DNA of 64,000 nucleotides from JAICND01 sp040905905 (lineage in GTDB: Bacteria > Actinomycetota > Acidimicrobiia > Spongiisociales > ZC4RG35), in NCBI GenBank assembly GCA_040905905.1, contig JBBDQN010000031.1, positions 124,001 through 188,000 on the forward strand, written 5' to 3'. The translations under genes were made by a program, and so were the position numbers. This document shows, one piece after another, positions 44,209-52,894 of this stretch (position 1 is its first letter; every line of letters starts with the position of its first letter). The notes below the pieces were generated by a model. That model was not told the DNA's origin and made no database searches. It worked only from the letters and a program-made list of their open reading frames with translations.

Positions 44209-44898
44209 TCACGCCCGCTGGCGGACTCCCACCTCGTCGAGATGGCCGAGAAGGTCGGCCGGGTCCTCATAGACGCGGTAGGCACCGGCCCGCTCTAGCT
44301 CTTCTCGTCCATAGCCCCCCGACAGCAGCCCGAGACCGAGTGCTCGCGCCCGCCGGGCAGCCAGCAGGTCCCACACGCTGTCGCCTACTACCAACGAGTG
44401 GGTGATGTCGACTCCGAGCCGGCCGGCCGCCGCCAGGAACAGGTCGGGATCGGGCTTAGCGTGGGCCACCTGGTCGCGGGTGACCACCGGCACCCCGGCC
44501 GGCACGTTGAGCTGGCGGAGGATCGGCCCGGCGGTCTCGATATAACCGCTGGTGGCGATCGCCCAGGGAACGCCTACCTCCGATAGGTAACCGAGCAGCT
44601 CGATGGCTCCCGGGAGCGGACGGATCTGGGGAGCCCGGGCGGCATACGCTTCGGCGTGGAGCCGGCGGAGCTCGGCGGTCTGATCGCCGCTTAGCGTCAT
44701 CCCGGTCTCGCGGGCGAGAGCAGTGGCGAAGAGGCCACCACTCATCCCGATCTTGCGGTGGATCCTCCAGACCGAGACGGAAATCCCCAAATGGTCGAGG
44801 GCGTCCTGCCAGGCGAGGACGTGCTGATAGACGCTGTCCACCAATGTTCCGTCCAGATCGAAGAGGAACGCAGGGGCACCGGGCGCTTTGTCGTCCAT
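44209..44898 (-). CDS. HAD-superfamily hydrolase, phosphoglycolate-phosphatase-like
   Basis: A 229-residue HAD phosphatase. Motif I is F-D-L-D-G-T-L-V-D-S, motif II A-T-S-G-Y, the motif III Lys is in H-A-K-P-D-P-D-L-F and motif IV is V-V-G-D-S-V-W-D. The C1 helical cap suggests a small sugar- or organic-phosphate substrate such as phosphoglycolate or beta-phosphoglucose. ATG 44898 is chosen because it begins just before motif I; the longer frame would overlap the divergent cyclase gene. Confidence 0.85.
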   Translation of the reverse strand: MDDKAPGAPAFLFDLDGTLVDSVYQHVLAWQDALDHLGISVSVWRIHRKIGMSGGLFATALARETGMTLSGDQTAELRRLHAEAYAARAPQIRPLPGAIELLGYLSEVGVPWAIATSGYIETAGPILRQLNVPAGVPVVTRDQVAHAKPDPDLFLAAAGRLGVDITHSLVVGDSVWDLLAARRARALGLGLLSGGYGREELERAGAYRVYEDPADLLGHLDEVGVRQRA

Positions 44899-45023
44899 AA
44901 GACAACCGAGCGTACTCAGCGAGCCTTTCCCGCAGGCAGATTGGGCCCGCCGATATCCCTGCCCCAATTGTACCTCGGCCGCATCAGCAATACGCTGCCC
45001 GTTGGACATGATCGAGGCAGCCC

Positions 45024-45827
45024 TTGAGTGAACCAGATCCCACCATTGAGGCAATGTGGCGGGACATGCTCACCAACCCCGAGAGTCCCCTCTACAAGAA
45101 GGGGCGAATCTTTAAACACATCCCCGGGGATCCGCGTTGTCGGTTGTGCAAGATTCCGCTCGGTGGTTTCGCCGGACCGGTCCTGAAACTAACGGGACGT
45201 CGACCGGCTCGCTACAACCCCCACTTCTGCAATGCCTGCGAGGTCTGGTCGACCACTCATCCCGGGGGGGCAGTGATAGATCTGACCGTCCTCTTCGCTG
45301 ACGTCCGGGGCTCGACAGGCCTGGCTGAGAAGATGGGACCCAATGCGTTTGCTCAGCTGATGCAGCGTTTCTATCGGGTCAGTAACAGCCTATTCGCCGA
45401 CAGCGAGGCTTTCATCGATACACCAGTTGGTGACGAGGTCCGAGCTTTCTACTTTCCAGTTTTCGCCGCCGACCATGCCGCCGCCGCCCTGCGGACTGCG
45501 CGTGAGCTTCTAGTCGCAACTGGACACGGCGTCGCCGGCGGACCCTGGGTTCCGGTCGGTGCCGGTGTCCACACTGGGCGGGCATTTGTGGGAACTGTGG
45601 GGGTGGAAGGAACCCACGAGTACGACGTCACTGTGCTCGGAGACGTTGCCAACGTGACTGGACGCCTCGCTTCATTGGCTCGTCAAGGCGAGATTCTCGC
45701 CAGTGAAGACGCCTACACCGCGGCGGATCTCGACCTAGGTGAACCCGAGCGTCGGACGATCGAGCTGCGGGGACGCACGGCGCCTCTCGATATCAGGGTC
45801 ATAACTGTGGCACCGGTGACGGTCTGA
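45024..45827 (+). CDS. Class III adenylate/guanylate cyclase with N-terminal zinc-ribbon-like region
   Basis: A 267-residue protein. Residues about 38-73 contain C-R-L-C and C-N-A-C, a probable four-Cys metal site. The C-terminal cyclase catalytic domain has first metal Asp in F-A-D-V-R-G-S-T, second in V-G-D-E-V, and the transition-state Asn/Arg in A-N-V-T-G-R. The residue that selects adenine, usually Lys three before G-D, is Thr (T-P-V-G-D), so substrate preference may differ. No membrane segment is seen. Confidence 0.83.
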   Translation: MSEPDPTIEAMWRDMLTNPESPLYKKGRIFKHIPGDPRCRLCKIPLGGFAGPVLKLTGRRPARYNPHFCNACEVWSTTHPGGAVIDLTVLFADVRGSTGLAEKMGPNAFAQLMQRFYRVSNSLFADSEAFIDTPVGDEVRAFYFPVFAADHAAAALRTARELLVATGHGVAGGPWVPVGAGVHTGRAFVGTVGVEGTHEYDVTVLGDVANVTGRLASLARQGEILASEDAYTAADLDLGEPERRTIELRGRTAPLDIRVITVAPVTV

Positions 45828-45865
45828 TCTCTGACCGGAGCCGGCTTCCTCACCGCCAGGTCTTC

Positions 45866-46288
45866 TCAGTGACGCGCCTGTGCCACCACGTGAGTGACGG
45901 GGATGGACATCCGCCGCACCAATCGGTCGTAGGCGTCGACCTTGAGCCAGCGTGAAACACCCTCGGGGAGCGTGGAGAAGATCACATGGTCGTATTCGGG
46001 GTGGTCATTCCATTCGTCGACCGCGGCGTTGAAGGGATCCGCATCTCCCACCCGCACCGCTGCCAGTTCGATCCCGTGCCGCTTCAACTCTTCCGAAGCT
46101 TTGTTGCCTGCCTGGGTCGCGGCCGCCCGGGCCTCTCCTTCGGTCCATCCCCGCAGATGTTCGACGTGGGTGGCCGGGACTACCAGCACGAAGGTGGAGT
46201 CGGGATGGCGAGTCCGAACGGCTCGCAAGGCAGCGGCCAGCTCCGGGCTGTCGGCAGTCTGATGGGCGACCACCAGGTAATGAGCCAC
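45866..46288 (-). CDS. UspA-like small protein
   Basis: A 140-residue alpha/beta protein that begins H-Y-L-V-V-A-H-Q and ends with S-I-P-V-T-H-V-V-A, with D-H-V-I-F-S-T-L before it, an arrangement like universal stress proteins. The C-terminal G-x-x-G-x-x-x-x-x-G nucleotide motif of ATP-binding Usp proteins is not evident. GTG 46288 is chosen because AGGAGGG lies upstream at good spacing. It diverges from the methyltransferase gene over 54 bp. Function unknown. Confidence 0.7.
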   Translation of the reverse strand: MAHYLVVAHQTADSPELAAALRAVRTRHPDSTFVLVVPATHVEHLRGWTEGEARAAATQAGNKASEELKRHGIELAAVRVGDADPFNAAVDEWNDHPEYDHVIFSTLPEGVSRWLKVDAYDRLVRRMSIPVTHVVAQARH

Positions 46289-46342
46289 AACCCCTCCTAC
46301 CGTACACCGCCGGTTGACCTTGTTGACGGGTAGTTTGCTGCG

Positions 46343-47101
46343 GTGAGCTTCACCGTTTCGGCGGCCTCGTACGACCGGTTCATGGGCCGCTATTCGACCC
46401 AACTCGCCCCCCAGCTTGCCGACGTGGCCAAGGTGGTCGCTGGTGAGCGCGTGCTCGACGTCGGTTGCGGCCCCGGCGCTCTCACCGCCGAACTCGTCAA
46501 ACGGCTAGGTGCTGAGGCGGTATCGGCCGTCGACCCCTCCGAGGCGTTCGTGGCGGCATTGCGGGACCGGCTCCCGGCGGTAGACGTACAGAGAGCCTCG
46601 GCCGAGGCGTTGCCGTTTCCAGACCAGTCCTTTGACTGCACCCTGGCCCAACTGGTGGTTCACTTCATGACCGACCCGGTGGCGGGCCTCGGTGAGATGA
46701 GACGGGTGACCCGCTCCGGTGGGGTGTTGGCGGCGTGTGTCTGGGACTTCGCCAGCAATCGCGGCCCGCTCGGCCCTTTCTGGGAGGCGGCTCGCAAACT
46801 CGACCCCGAAGTGGAGAATGAAGCAGTTCGTCCTGGTACACGCCAGGGCCACTTGTTCGAGTTGTTCCAGCCCGCAGGTCTGGGTGAGATCGAGGAGAGC
46901 ACCGTGTCAGCGGCGATCGAACATGCAACCATCGAAGACTGGTGGGAGCCCTTCACCCTCGGGGTAGGCCCGGCCGGAATCCACGTCGCAGGACTCGAAC
47001 CGGATCGACAGCTCCTGCTACGCGACCTCTGCCGTGACCAGCTCCCGGACTTTCCCTTCGTGCAGACGGCCCACGCTTGGGCAGTCCGTGGCCGGGCCTA
47101 G
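46343..47101 (+). CDS. Class I SAM-dependent methyltransferase
   Basis: A 252-residue Rossmann methyltransferase of the UbiE/Methyltransf_11 type. Motif I is V-L-D-V-G-C-G-P-G-A-L near residue 36, then acidic post-I V-D-P-S, and the motif IV region F-D-C-T-L-A-Q-L. The acceptor is unknown. The GTG start has no obvious ribosome binding site. It is followed by a SAM-I riboswitch, which belongs to the next operon. Confidence 0.84.
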   Translation: MSFTVSAASYDRFMGRYSTQLAPQLADVAKVVAGERVLDVGCGPGALTAELVKRLGAEAVSAVDPSEAFVAALRDRLPAVDVQRASAEALPFPDQSFDCTLAQLVVHFMTDPVAGLGEMRRVTRSGGVLAACVWDFASNRGPLGPFWEAARKLDPEVENEAVRPGTRQGHLFELFQPAGLGEIEESTVSAAIEHATIEDWWEPFTLGVGPAGIHVAGLEPDRQLLLRDLCRDQLPDFPFVQTAHAWAVRGRA

Positions 47102-47169
47102 ACATCCTGAGAGGGCCTCAGACATTGACGGCAGTTGGGTTTTCTGCTGTCATGCCGCCACTTGACGCG

Positions 47170-47248
47170 CTCATCAAGAGCGGTGGAGGGACAGGCCCTT
47201 TGAAGCCGCGGCAACCGACCCGATCGGTGCCAATGCCTGATCGATGAG
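47170..47248 (+). ncRNA. SAM-I (S-box) riboswitch aptamer
   Basis: The sequence carries the S-box core in order: CTCATC (47170-47175, P1 5' strand), AAGAG, GGTGGAGGGA, GGCCC, GAAGCC, CGGCAACC, GGTGCCAA and the P1 3' strand GATGAG (47243-47248). P1 pairs six for six and a small ACCG/CGGT stem gives P3. It should bind S-adenosylmethionine and switch the downstream OsmC-flavoprotein operon off when SAM is abundant. It stands 176 bp before the OsmC gene. Confidence 0.88.
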
Positions 47249-47270
47249 TCAGTGGAAGCGGATCGTCCGC

Positions 47271-47303
47271 CTCGCTGGCATTCGAAGAGTGCGTAGCAGC
47301 GAG
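47271..47303 (+). promoter_or_regulatory. Putative expression-platform hairpin of the riboswitch
   Basis: CTCGCTG pairs with CAGCGAG (7 bp) around an inner GCATTC/GAGTGC stem, directly before AGGAG. No U-tract follows, so translational or anti-SD control is as likely as termination. A smaller GCGGA/TCCGC hairpin lies just upstream. Confidence 0.35.
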
Positions 47304-47423
47304 AGGAGTACTTAACCGATGTCAATATGCTCGTAGAACGCCAACCGCTCGAGAGCCACCCGGAGGGTCTCCCTCCTCCGCGTTTCGCCCCGTTTCGATC
47401 GCACAACCATCCAAGGAGAGAAA

Positions 47424-47984
47424 ATGACGACCACAAAGAAACCTATCGACAACGGCGTCAACGTCGAGGCGCTGCTCGGCGCCCGTAACGCCCTAGTCGA
47501 CGCTCCCCAAGCCGCTCAGTTCACCTGGCGGGCCACCAACAGTTGGGTCAGGGGAACCCACAGCAACTCCGTCGTCGAAGGCTTCTTTGGCCTGGGAGAT
47601 GAACAGAAACACCGATCGACCTTCACCTTCGACGCCGATCATCCCGAGGTATTCGCCTCCGAGGACCAGGGAGCCACACCCGTGGAGCTGGTGCTTGTCG
47701 GCCTGGCAAGCTGCTTGACGGCCGGCATCGCTTCCGTCGCCCAGAACCGGGAGATTCAGCTCAACTCGGTAAAGGCCACCATCGAAGGCAACATGGACAT
47801 TCTCGGCATCCTCGGTGGCGACCCCGAAGTCCGCAACGGCTTCAACGGGATCAAGGTCAGGTACGAGATCGACGCCGATGCCTCCCAGAAGGAAATCGAG
47901 GCGATCGTGGCCCAGTCCCAGAAGCGCTCGGCCGTCTTCGACGTCATCACCAACCCGACCAACGTGACCGTCGAGGTCAACTAA
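47424..47984 (+). CDS. OsmC-family protein
   Basis: A 186-residue OsmC/Ohr-fold protein. The first redox Cys is in L-V-G-L-A-S-C-L-T-A-G, but the second position is Ser (Q-K-R-S-A-V-F-D), so it is a one-Cys variant rather than a thiol peroxidase of the Ohr type. AAGGAGAG precedes the ATG by about five bases. The SAM-I riboswitch upstream implies a role in sulfur metabolism, perhaps handling a sulfur carrier or an organic persulfide; this is inference. The flavoprotein gene follows 12 bp later. Confidence 0.86.
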   Translation: MTTTKKPIDNGVNVEALLGARNALVDAPQAAQFTWRATNSWVRGTHSNSVVEGFFGLGDEQKHRSTFTFDADHPEVFASEDQGATPVELVLVGLASCLTAGIASVAQNREIQLNSVKATIEGNMDILGILGGDPEVRNGFNGIKVRYEIDADASQKEIEAIVAQSQKRSAVFDVITNPTNVTVEVN

Positions 47985-47996
47985 GCCATCGGGGGC

Positions 47997-49235
47997 ATGC
48001 GCAGAACAACCGTCGTGATCGGGGCCGGGCACACCGGTCTGGCCATCAGTCACTACCTCACCCAACGCTCGATCGACCACGTTGTCCTCGAGCGAGGTGA
48101 GGTGGCCAACTCCTGGCGCAACGAGCGCTGGGACTCGCTGCGCCTGTTGACGCCGAACTGGCAGAGCCGGCTGCCCGGTGTCGCCTACGACGGGGACGAG
48201 CCCGACGGGTACATGACCATGCCCGAGGTGATCGGGTTCATCGACAGCTACGCCAAACAGATCGCCGCGCCAATCCAAACCAACACCACGGTGACGTCGC
48301 TTAGTGGCGTCGATGGTGGGTATCGAGTGGTCACCGACCAGGGGGTCTGGGAGGCACCGACGGTTGTGATTGCAACTGGTGGGTTCAATAAGGCGAAGGT
48401 TCCAGCCATCGCCGACTCGGTACCGGCCGGGGTCGAAATGGTCACCCCGACCACCTACCGCCGACCCGATCAACTTCCTGACGGAGGGGTTCTGGTCGTA
48501 GGTGCTTCGGCCACCGGCATCCAGATCGCTGACGAGGTCCATCGCTCGGGCCGGCCGGTCACCCTCGCCGTCGGCGAGCACGTGCGGTTGCCGCGGGTGT
48601 ATCGGGGCAAGGACATCTTCTGGTGGCTGGAGCGGACCGGCATCCTCGACGAGCGCTACGACGAGGTCGACGATCTGGTCCGGGCCCGCAACATCTCGTC
48701 GCCCCAACTCGTCGGGACGCCCGACCGGATCACTTTGGACCTCAACGCCCTGACCGACCGGGGAGTGAGGCTGGTCGGCCGCTTTGCCGGTGTCACCGAA
48801 GGCAAGGCATTGTTCTCAGGCGGACTTCGCAACAAGTGCAACCTGGCCGATCTCAAGATGGGTCGGTTGCTCGACACGATCGATGAGTGGGTCACCGAGC
48901 ACGGTCTTGATGGAGAGGTCGACTCACCCCACCGTTTTGCTCCGACCCGGGTCGAAAACTCGCCGCCACTAACGATCGATCTGGAGCGTGAGTTCTCCAC
49001 AATCATCTGGGCGACTGGTTACGTGGCCGACTACTCCTGGCTCCACCTGCCGGTGCTCGACCGCAAGGGCCAACTCCGCCACGAAGCCGGCATCGTGGTC
49101 GACGCCCCCGGCATCTACCGGATCGGACTGAACCTGCTGCGCCGCCGCAAGTCGAGCTTTATCCACGGCGCCGAAGCCGACGCCCGCGACCTAACCGATC
49201 ACATTGTCGCCCACCTCGGTGTGAGGACTCCGTGA
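47997..49235 (+). CDS. FAD/NAD(P)-dependent monooxygenase-like flavoprotein
   Basis: A 412-residue flavoprotein. The N-terminal FAD motif is V-I-G-A-G-H-T-G, and the second dinucleotide motif is V-V-G-A-S-A-T-G-I-Q near residue 166. W-A-T-G-Y near residue 340 is typical of flavin monooxygenases. The pattern resembles CzcO/FMO-like enzymes that oxygenate sulfur or nitrogen. Downstream of an OsmC protein and a SAM riboswitch, it may release or oxidise organosulfur sulfur. Confidence 0.83.
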   Translation: MRRTTVVIGAGHTGLAISHYLTQRSIDHVVLERGEVANSWRNERWDSLRLLTPNWQSRLPGVAYDGDEPDGYMTMPEVIGFIDSYAKQIAAPIQTNTTVTSLSGVDGGYRVVTDQGVWEAPTVVIATGGFNKAKVPAIADSVPAGVEMVTPTTYRRPDQLPDGGVLVVGASATGIQIADEVHRSGRPVTLAVGEHVRLPRVYRGKDIFWWLERTGILDERYDEVDDLVRARNISSPQLVGTPDRITLDLNALTDRGVRLVGRFAGVTEGKALFSGGLRNKCNLADLKMGRLLDTIDEWVTEHGLDGEVDSPHRFAPTRVENSPPLTIDLEREFSTIIWATGYVADYSWLHLPVLDRKGQLRHEAGIVVDAPGIYRIGLNLLRRRKSSFIHGAEADARDLTDHIVAHLGVRTP

Positions 49236-49407
49236 GGTACACCGATCAGAATGGCTTCTCCCAGAAATGTCTGAACTGCGACACTCGTTGGGATGCAGCC
49301 AAAGGTAGACGGGTACTAAAAGACCAGGCTCATCGACGTGCCGGCGCTAAATCAGTCTCGGCGAGTCAGGAAACTTGAACTCTCCCGCCTTACGGATCGC
49401 CTCGACC

Positions 49408-49932
49408 TCAGCCCTCTACCTGGAACTCGGTGGCCATGCCCAGGAAGGCGTGAGGGGTCCCGTCGCCCATGTCGGGTGGGCCTTCGCCGCCTCCTTGATC
49501 TGCCATCGCAGCTTCGACGACGGCCGGGTCCGCTCCTTGGGGAATGAAGCAGACAAGGGCATAGCGACCGGCTTCCGAAACGGTGATGGAGGTGCCTGGC
49601 CCTTCGGGGTTGACACCGGTCTCGCCGGGGAGGGCAACAAGTAAGCCCTGGAACTCGACCAGTGCGTCCGACTCCTCTTCGGGGAGAGCCAAGAGTTCGT
49701 CGATGGTCCGCTCCTCGCCGTCGACGATCTTCACGACGACCATCTCGTGAACCTCAGCCGCTGAAGCGTTGGTGAACGTCAATTCGGCGCCAGTCTGCAC
49801 GGCGCCTGGAACCCCATTGAACGCATAGTCCATACCGGTTATCTCGATGGTGCCGCCCACGGGCGACTCAGTGCCAGCGCAGGCGCCAGCAGCCAACAAG
49901 CCCACCACCAATACGATCTGATTCTTCTTCAT
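49408..49932 (-). CDS. Cupredoxin-like lipoprotein
   Basis: A 174-residue exported protein. The signal ends in lipobox A-A-G-A-C (Cys 18). A beta-sandwich follows with candidate type I copper ligands in order: His in E-V-H-E-M, Cys in A-L-V-C-F-I-P, His in T-P-H-A-F and Met in L-G-M-A, the plastocyanin/sulfocyanin pattern. It could carry electrons or bind copper outside the membrane. It is monocistronic. Confidence 0.75.
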   Translation of the reverse strand: MKKNQIVLVVGLLAAGACAGTESPVGGTIEITGMDYAFNGVPGAVQTGAELTFTNASAAEVHEMVVVKIVDGEERTIDELLALPEEESDALVEFQGLLVALPGETGVNPEGPGTSITVSEAGRYALVCFIPQGADPAVVEAAMADQGGGEGPPDMGDGTPHAFLGMATEFQVEG

Positions 49933-50472
49933 GATCCCCTTCTTGATTGACGCGAGCGCCTCTGTCTCGCTGATCGCATCGTAACGGGATGGCTGGGGCT
50001 AGTCACTGGCCTGGTGTGTCTGCTTAGGGTGAGGCGGAACACCGGGTTCCTCCGAGCGTGGGAAAGGCCTATCAATGCCGGTGCGACCGCCCGGTCGGCC
50101 GAATAGTCCGACGACCGAGCATTGATTCGATGCGGCACGGTCAGTGCGCCACCTGTTCTGGCTGCCTGGAGTTGGTGTTTCCGCAGGCGTGTCCGTACTC
50201 CCAGAGGTACCGTGGCTGACTCGAGGAGGTGACGGTGCAACGCGCGCCCGTGTTATCCCCGTCAGCGGCATCACCAGCGACGCTGAGGAGCTCATGGGCG
50301 AATTGATTGGCGAAGGAGCGCCCACCGCGAGCCACGATGCAATACCACCGTCACCAGCTCCGCACGCCGTATCGGCGACGTTGGACCTTGAGATCTCGCC
50401 GTCTTCCGAGCCGGGCGAAGGGCCCCAAAAGCCCTAGATGCGGTTGCCGCTCCAGACAACAGGATTGACTTA
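49933..50472. other. Intergenic region between the cupredoxin and ligD genes
   Basis: 540 bp with no recognised family in any frame. The most noticeable content is a short Cys-rich open frame (50058-50219). A strong GAGGAGGT (50222-50229) precedes only a roughly 20-codon frame. An open frame from 50144 to 50437 reads Pro/Ser-rich and is probably not expressed. No operator-like repeats were seen. Confidence 0.5.
50058..50219 (+). CDS. Possible small Cys-rich protein
   Basis: A 53-codon frame from GTG 50058 (or 29 codons from ATG 50130) with C-R-C near the start and C-A-T-C-S-G-C near residue 33, then one more Cys (Q-A-C-P-Y-S). The Cys spacing suggests a metal site. There is no good ribosome binding site for either start, and I recognise no family, so this could be chance. 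Confidence 0.25.
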   Translation: MGKAYQCRCDRPVGRIVRRPSIDSMRHGQCATCSGCLELVFPQACPYSQRYRG

Positions 50473-51960
50473 GTGCCTGGCAAGGAATCGGACTATGAGA
50501 GCAAGCGGAGTTTTGACCGGACGCCAGAGCCGCCCACCTCGGCGGCGGGGGAGGACGTCGACCCGCGGGTAGCCTCGGTCGGACCGTCTTTCGTAATTCA
50601 TCAGCACTACGCCACCAACCTCCATCACGATCTTCGGCTCGAGATGCTCAATGACTCCGGACCGGTGTTGGTGTCGTGGGCTGTTCCAAAAGGAGTCCCG
50701 TGGCGGCCGGACACCAAAGTGCTGGCGGTGCGGACCGAGGACCACCCGATCGAATACGGGTCGTTTAGCGGATCGATCCCGGCCGACAACTATGGCGCCG
50801 GCGAAGTTCGCATCTTCGATGCCGGCACGTACGAGATCGACGAACGTGACCGCAAGAAGGTCAGCTTCCGGCTGCAGGGTCGCCGACTCGACGGGCTCTA
50901 CCACCTCATCAAGACGAAGTTCTCGGAAGGTCGAGAATCCTGGCTGTTGTTCATGACCGAGGACTATCGCCCACCGCCCGAGCCGCAACCACGACTCGAG
51001 CCCATGCTGGCCACCCTCGCTGCTGATCCCTTTGACGACCCCGGCTTCCAGTTCGAACCGAAGTGGGATGGGGTCAGGGCGTTGGCCGTATGTGACGAAC
51101 AGACCGCCCTCTACTCCCGGCTCGGCAACGAGATCACCGACGGCTATCCGGAGTTGGGGGCGCTCCATCGCCGACTGGTAGCAACCGACGCCATCCTTGA
51201 CGGTGAGATCGTTGCCTTCGACGACGGAACCCCCTCCTTTCAGAAGCTCCAGTCTCGGATGCATGTCCGCGACCGCCGTCAAGTCGAACTGCTTATGAAG
51301 AGTGTGCCGGTGGTATTCATGGCCTTCGATCTCCTCTATCTCGACGGGCGCGACCTCACCCGGATGACATTGGAAGAACGACGATCCCTTCTCGGGGAAG
51401 TAGTCGTAGTCGACGATCGCGTCCAGGTCTCCCCGGCGATCCGTGAGGACGGCGTCGCCCTGTTCGAGGCGGCCAAGACCCAGGGTTTGGAAGGCATCAT
51501 GGCCAAACGCCTCTCATCGCTCTACCACCCGGGTGCCCGCTCTCGCGAGTGGCTCAAGGTCAAGACCAAATTCGACCTCGATGCCGTCGTCGTGGGTTGG
51601 ACCCATGGCACCGGCAACCGCCAGGGTACCATTGGCTCTCTGGCGCTTGCCCTATATGACGGCGACGACCTTGTCTATATAGGCAACGTCGGCACCGGCC
51701 TCAACCAACGCTCGCTCGACGATGCATTGCGAAAACTACAGGCGCTCGATGAGGTGCCACCACCTTTCACCTCCCAGGTCATCAAGAGCCGTCCCGAGCT
51801 CCGCAAAGCCCGCTGGGTGGCACCAGCGTTGGTGGCAACCGTTGAGTACCGGCAACTGACCCAGGCGAAACGGCTCCGAGCCCCTTCTTTTCTCGGGTTC
51901 CGAGACGACAAGAAGCCGCAGGACTGCACGGTCGACCAGCTGTCTAACGAAACTCGCTGA
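50473..51960 (+). CDS. ligD: LigD-type ATP-dependent DNA ligase with 3'-phosphoesterase domain
   Basis: A 495-residue two-domain protein. An N-terminal LigD phosphoesterase domain (F-V-I-H-Q-H near residue 40, H-H-D-L-R-L) is followed by an ATP-dependent ligase with the adenylated Lys in E-P-K-W-D-G-V-R-A and the OB-fold end V-V-G-W-T-H-G. The polymerase domain of full-length mycobacterial LigD is absent and no Ku gene is adjacent, so for end joining both would have to be encoded elsewhere. It starts at GTG without a clear ribosome binding site and overlaps the convergent aminopeptidase by 17 bp. Confidence 0.92.
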   Translation: MPGKESDYESKRSFDRTPEPPTSAAGEDVDPRVASVGPSFVIHQHYATNLHHDLRLEMLNDSGPVLVSWAVPKGVPWRPDTKVLAVRTEDHPIEYGSFSGSIPADNYGAGEVRIFDAGTYEIDERDRKKVSFRLQGRRLDGLYHLIKTKFSEGRESWLLFMTEDYRPPPEPQPRLEPMLATLAADPFDDPGFQFEPKWDGVRALAVCDEQTALYSRLGNEITDGYPELGALHRRLVATDAILDGEIVAFDDGTPSFQKLQSRMHVRDRRQVELLMKSVPVVFMAFDLLYLDGRDLTRMTLEERRSLLGEVVVVDDRVQVSPAIREDGVALFEAAKTQGLEGIMAKRLSSLYHPGARSREWLKVKTKFDLDAVVVGWTHGTGNRQGTIGSLALALYDGDDLVYIGNVGTGLNQRSLDDALRKLQALDEVPPPFTSQVIKSRPELRKARWVAPALVATVEYRQLTQAKRLRAPSFLGFRDDKKPQDCTVDQLSNETR

Positions 51961-52894
51961 CCGCATCCGCAACCACGTCCGGGAAGTTTTCTCCACCGCC
52001 GTGGCCGGCATCATCGAGAACCTCAAGCCGGCTGGTGGTCCACCGTTGGGCGAGCTTCCAGGCCGTCTCCAATGGGCTGCTGACGTCGTACCGCCCGTGT
52101 ATCAAAACGCCCGGTATGCCATTGAGGACCGGCGCGTCTCTCAGGAGTTGGTCATTGTCGAGGAACGCATGGTTGCTCCAGTAATGAGTAACCAGCCGGG
52201 CGAATCGCAGGCGGAAGTCCGGGTCTTCGTAACGCGGGTTGGGCTGATGACCAGGAGTGAGGGAGACGTGGGCATCTTCCCAAGCACACCATTCCCGAGC
52301 GGCGTTGTCACGAACAGCCGGGTCGGGGTCGAAAAGCAGGGTGGCGTAGGCATCGACCAAAGGGATGTTGCGCAACTCGTCGGGCACGGCCGCCGCAAAC
52401 TGTTCCCACTCCTGGGGGAAGATCCGACCGACGTCCTGGGTCAACCACTCGACCTCAGGTCGTGAGGTCGTCGTAACCAGAGCCAACACCATGGCGTTGA
52501 CTCGCTGCGGATACTCCTGGGCATAGGCCAGACCGAGGGTGGTACCCCACGACATCCCGAGGATGGTCCAACTTTCCACCTTGTGAAAGAGCCGCAGTTT
52601 CTCGATGTCGCCGATCAGATGGGAGGTGGTGTTGGTGGCCAGAGTCGCATGGGGATCGCTGGCCAAGGGTCGGCTCTGTCCGGAGCCACGTTGGTCAAAC
52701 AGGGTTACCCGGTAGGCATCCGGATCAAAGAAGCGGCGCTGACCCGCACCGAACCCCGAACCGGGCCCACCATGCAAAAAGAGAGCGGGTTTGCCATGGG
52801 GGTTACCGCAACTTTCCCAATACACCTGGTGCCCGTCACCGACCTCGAGCATGCCGCGGTCATACGGCTCAATCGGTGGGAATCTGCCCGTCAT
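51944..52894 (-). CDS. pip: Proline iminopeptidase (prolyl aminopeptidase)
   Basis: A 316-residue S33-family peptidase. The oxyanion motif is H-G-G-P-G-S-G, the nucleophile elbow G-M-S-W-G-T, the acid lies in H-G-R-Y-D-V and the base in D-A-G-H. It removes N-terminal proline from peptides. ATG 52894 is chosen because it overlaps the stop of the lipoprotein gene (ATGA) and matches the usual length of about 315; a longer frame would lie within that gene. Confidence 0.88.
   Translation of the reverse strand: MTGRFPPIEPYDRGMLEVGDGHQVYWESCGNPHGKPALFLHGGPGSGFGAGQRRFFDPDAYRVTLFDQRGSGQSRPLASDPHATLATNTTSHLIGDIEKLRLFHKVESWTILGMSWGTTLGLAYAQEYPQRVNAMVLALVTTTSRPEVEWLTQDVGRIFPQEWEQFAAAVPDELRNIPLVDAYATLLFDPDPAVRDNAAREWCAWEDAHVSLTPGHQPNPRYEDPDFRLRFARLVTHYWSNHAFLDNDQLLRDAPVLNGIPGVLIHGRYDVSSPLETAWKLAQRWTTSRLEVLDDAGHGGGENFPDVVADAVSEFR

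Noticed and set aside
47319..47336. ATG with GAGAGGAG upstream encoding M-S-I-C-S then stop, after the riboswitch
   Set aside because: Too short to claim as a leader peptide; probably chance.
47493..48707. 404-codon open frame antisense to the OsmC and flavoprotein genes
   Set aside because: A high-GC shadow; both sense genes have clear motifs and starts.
50144..50437. 97-codon open frame before ligD
   Set aside because: Pro/Ser-rich translation, GTG start without a ribosome binding site and no recognised family.
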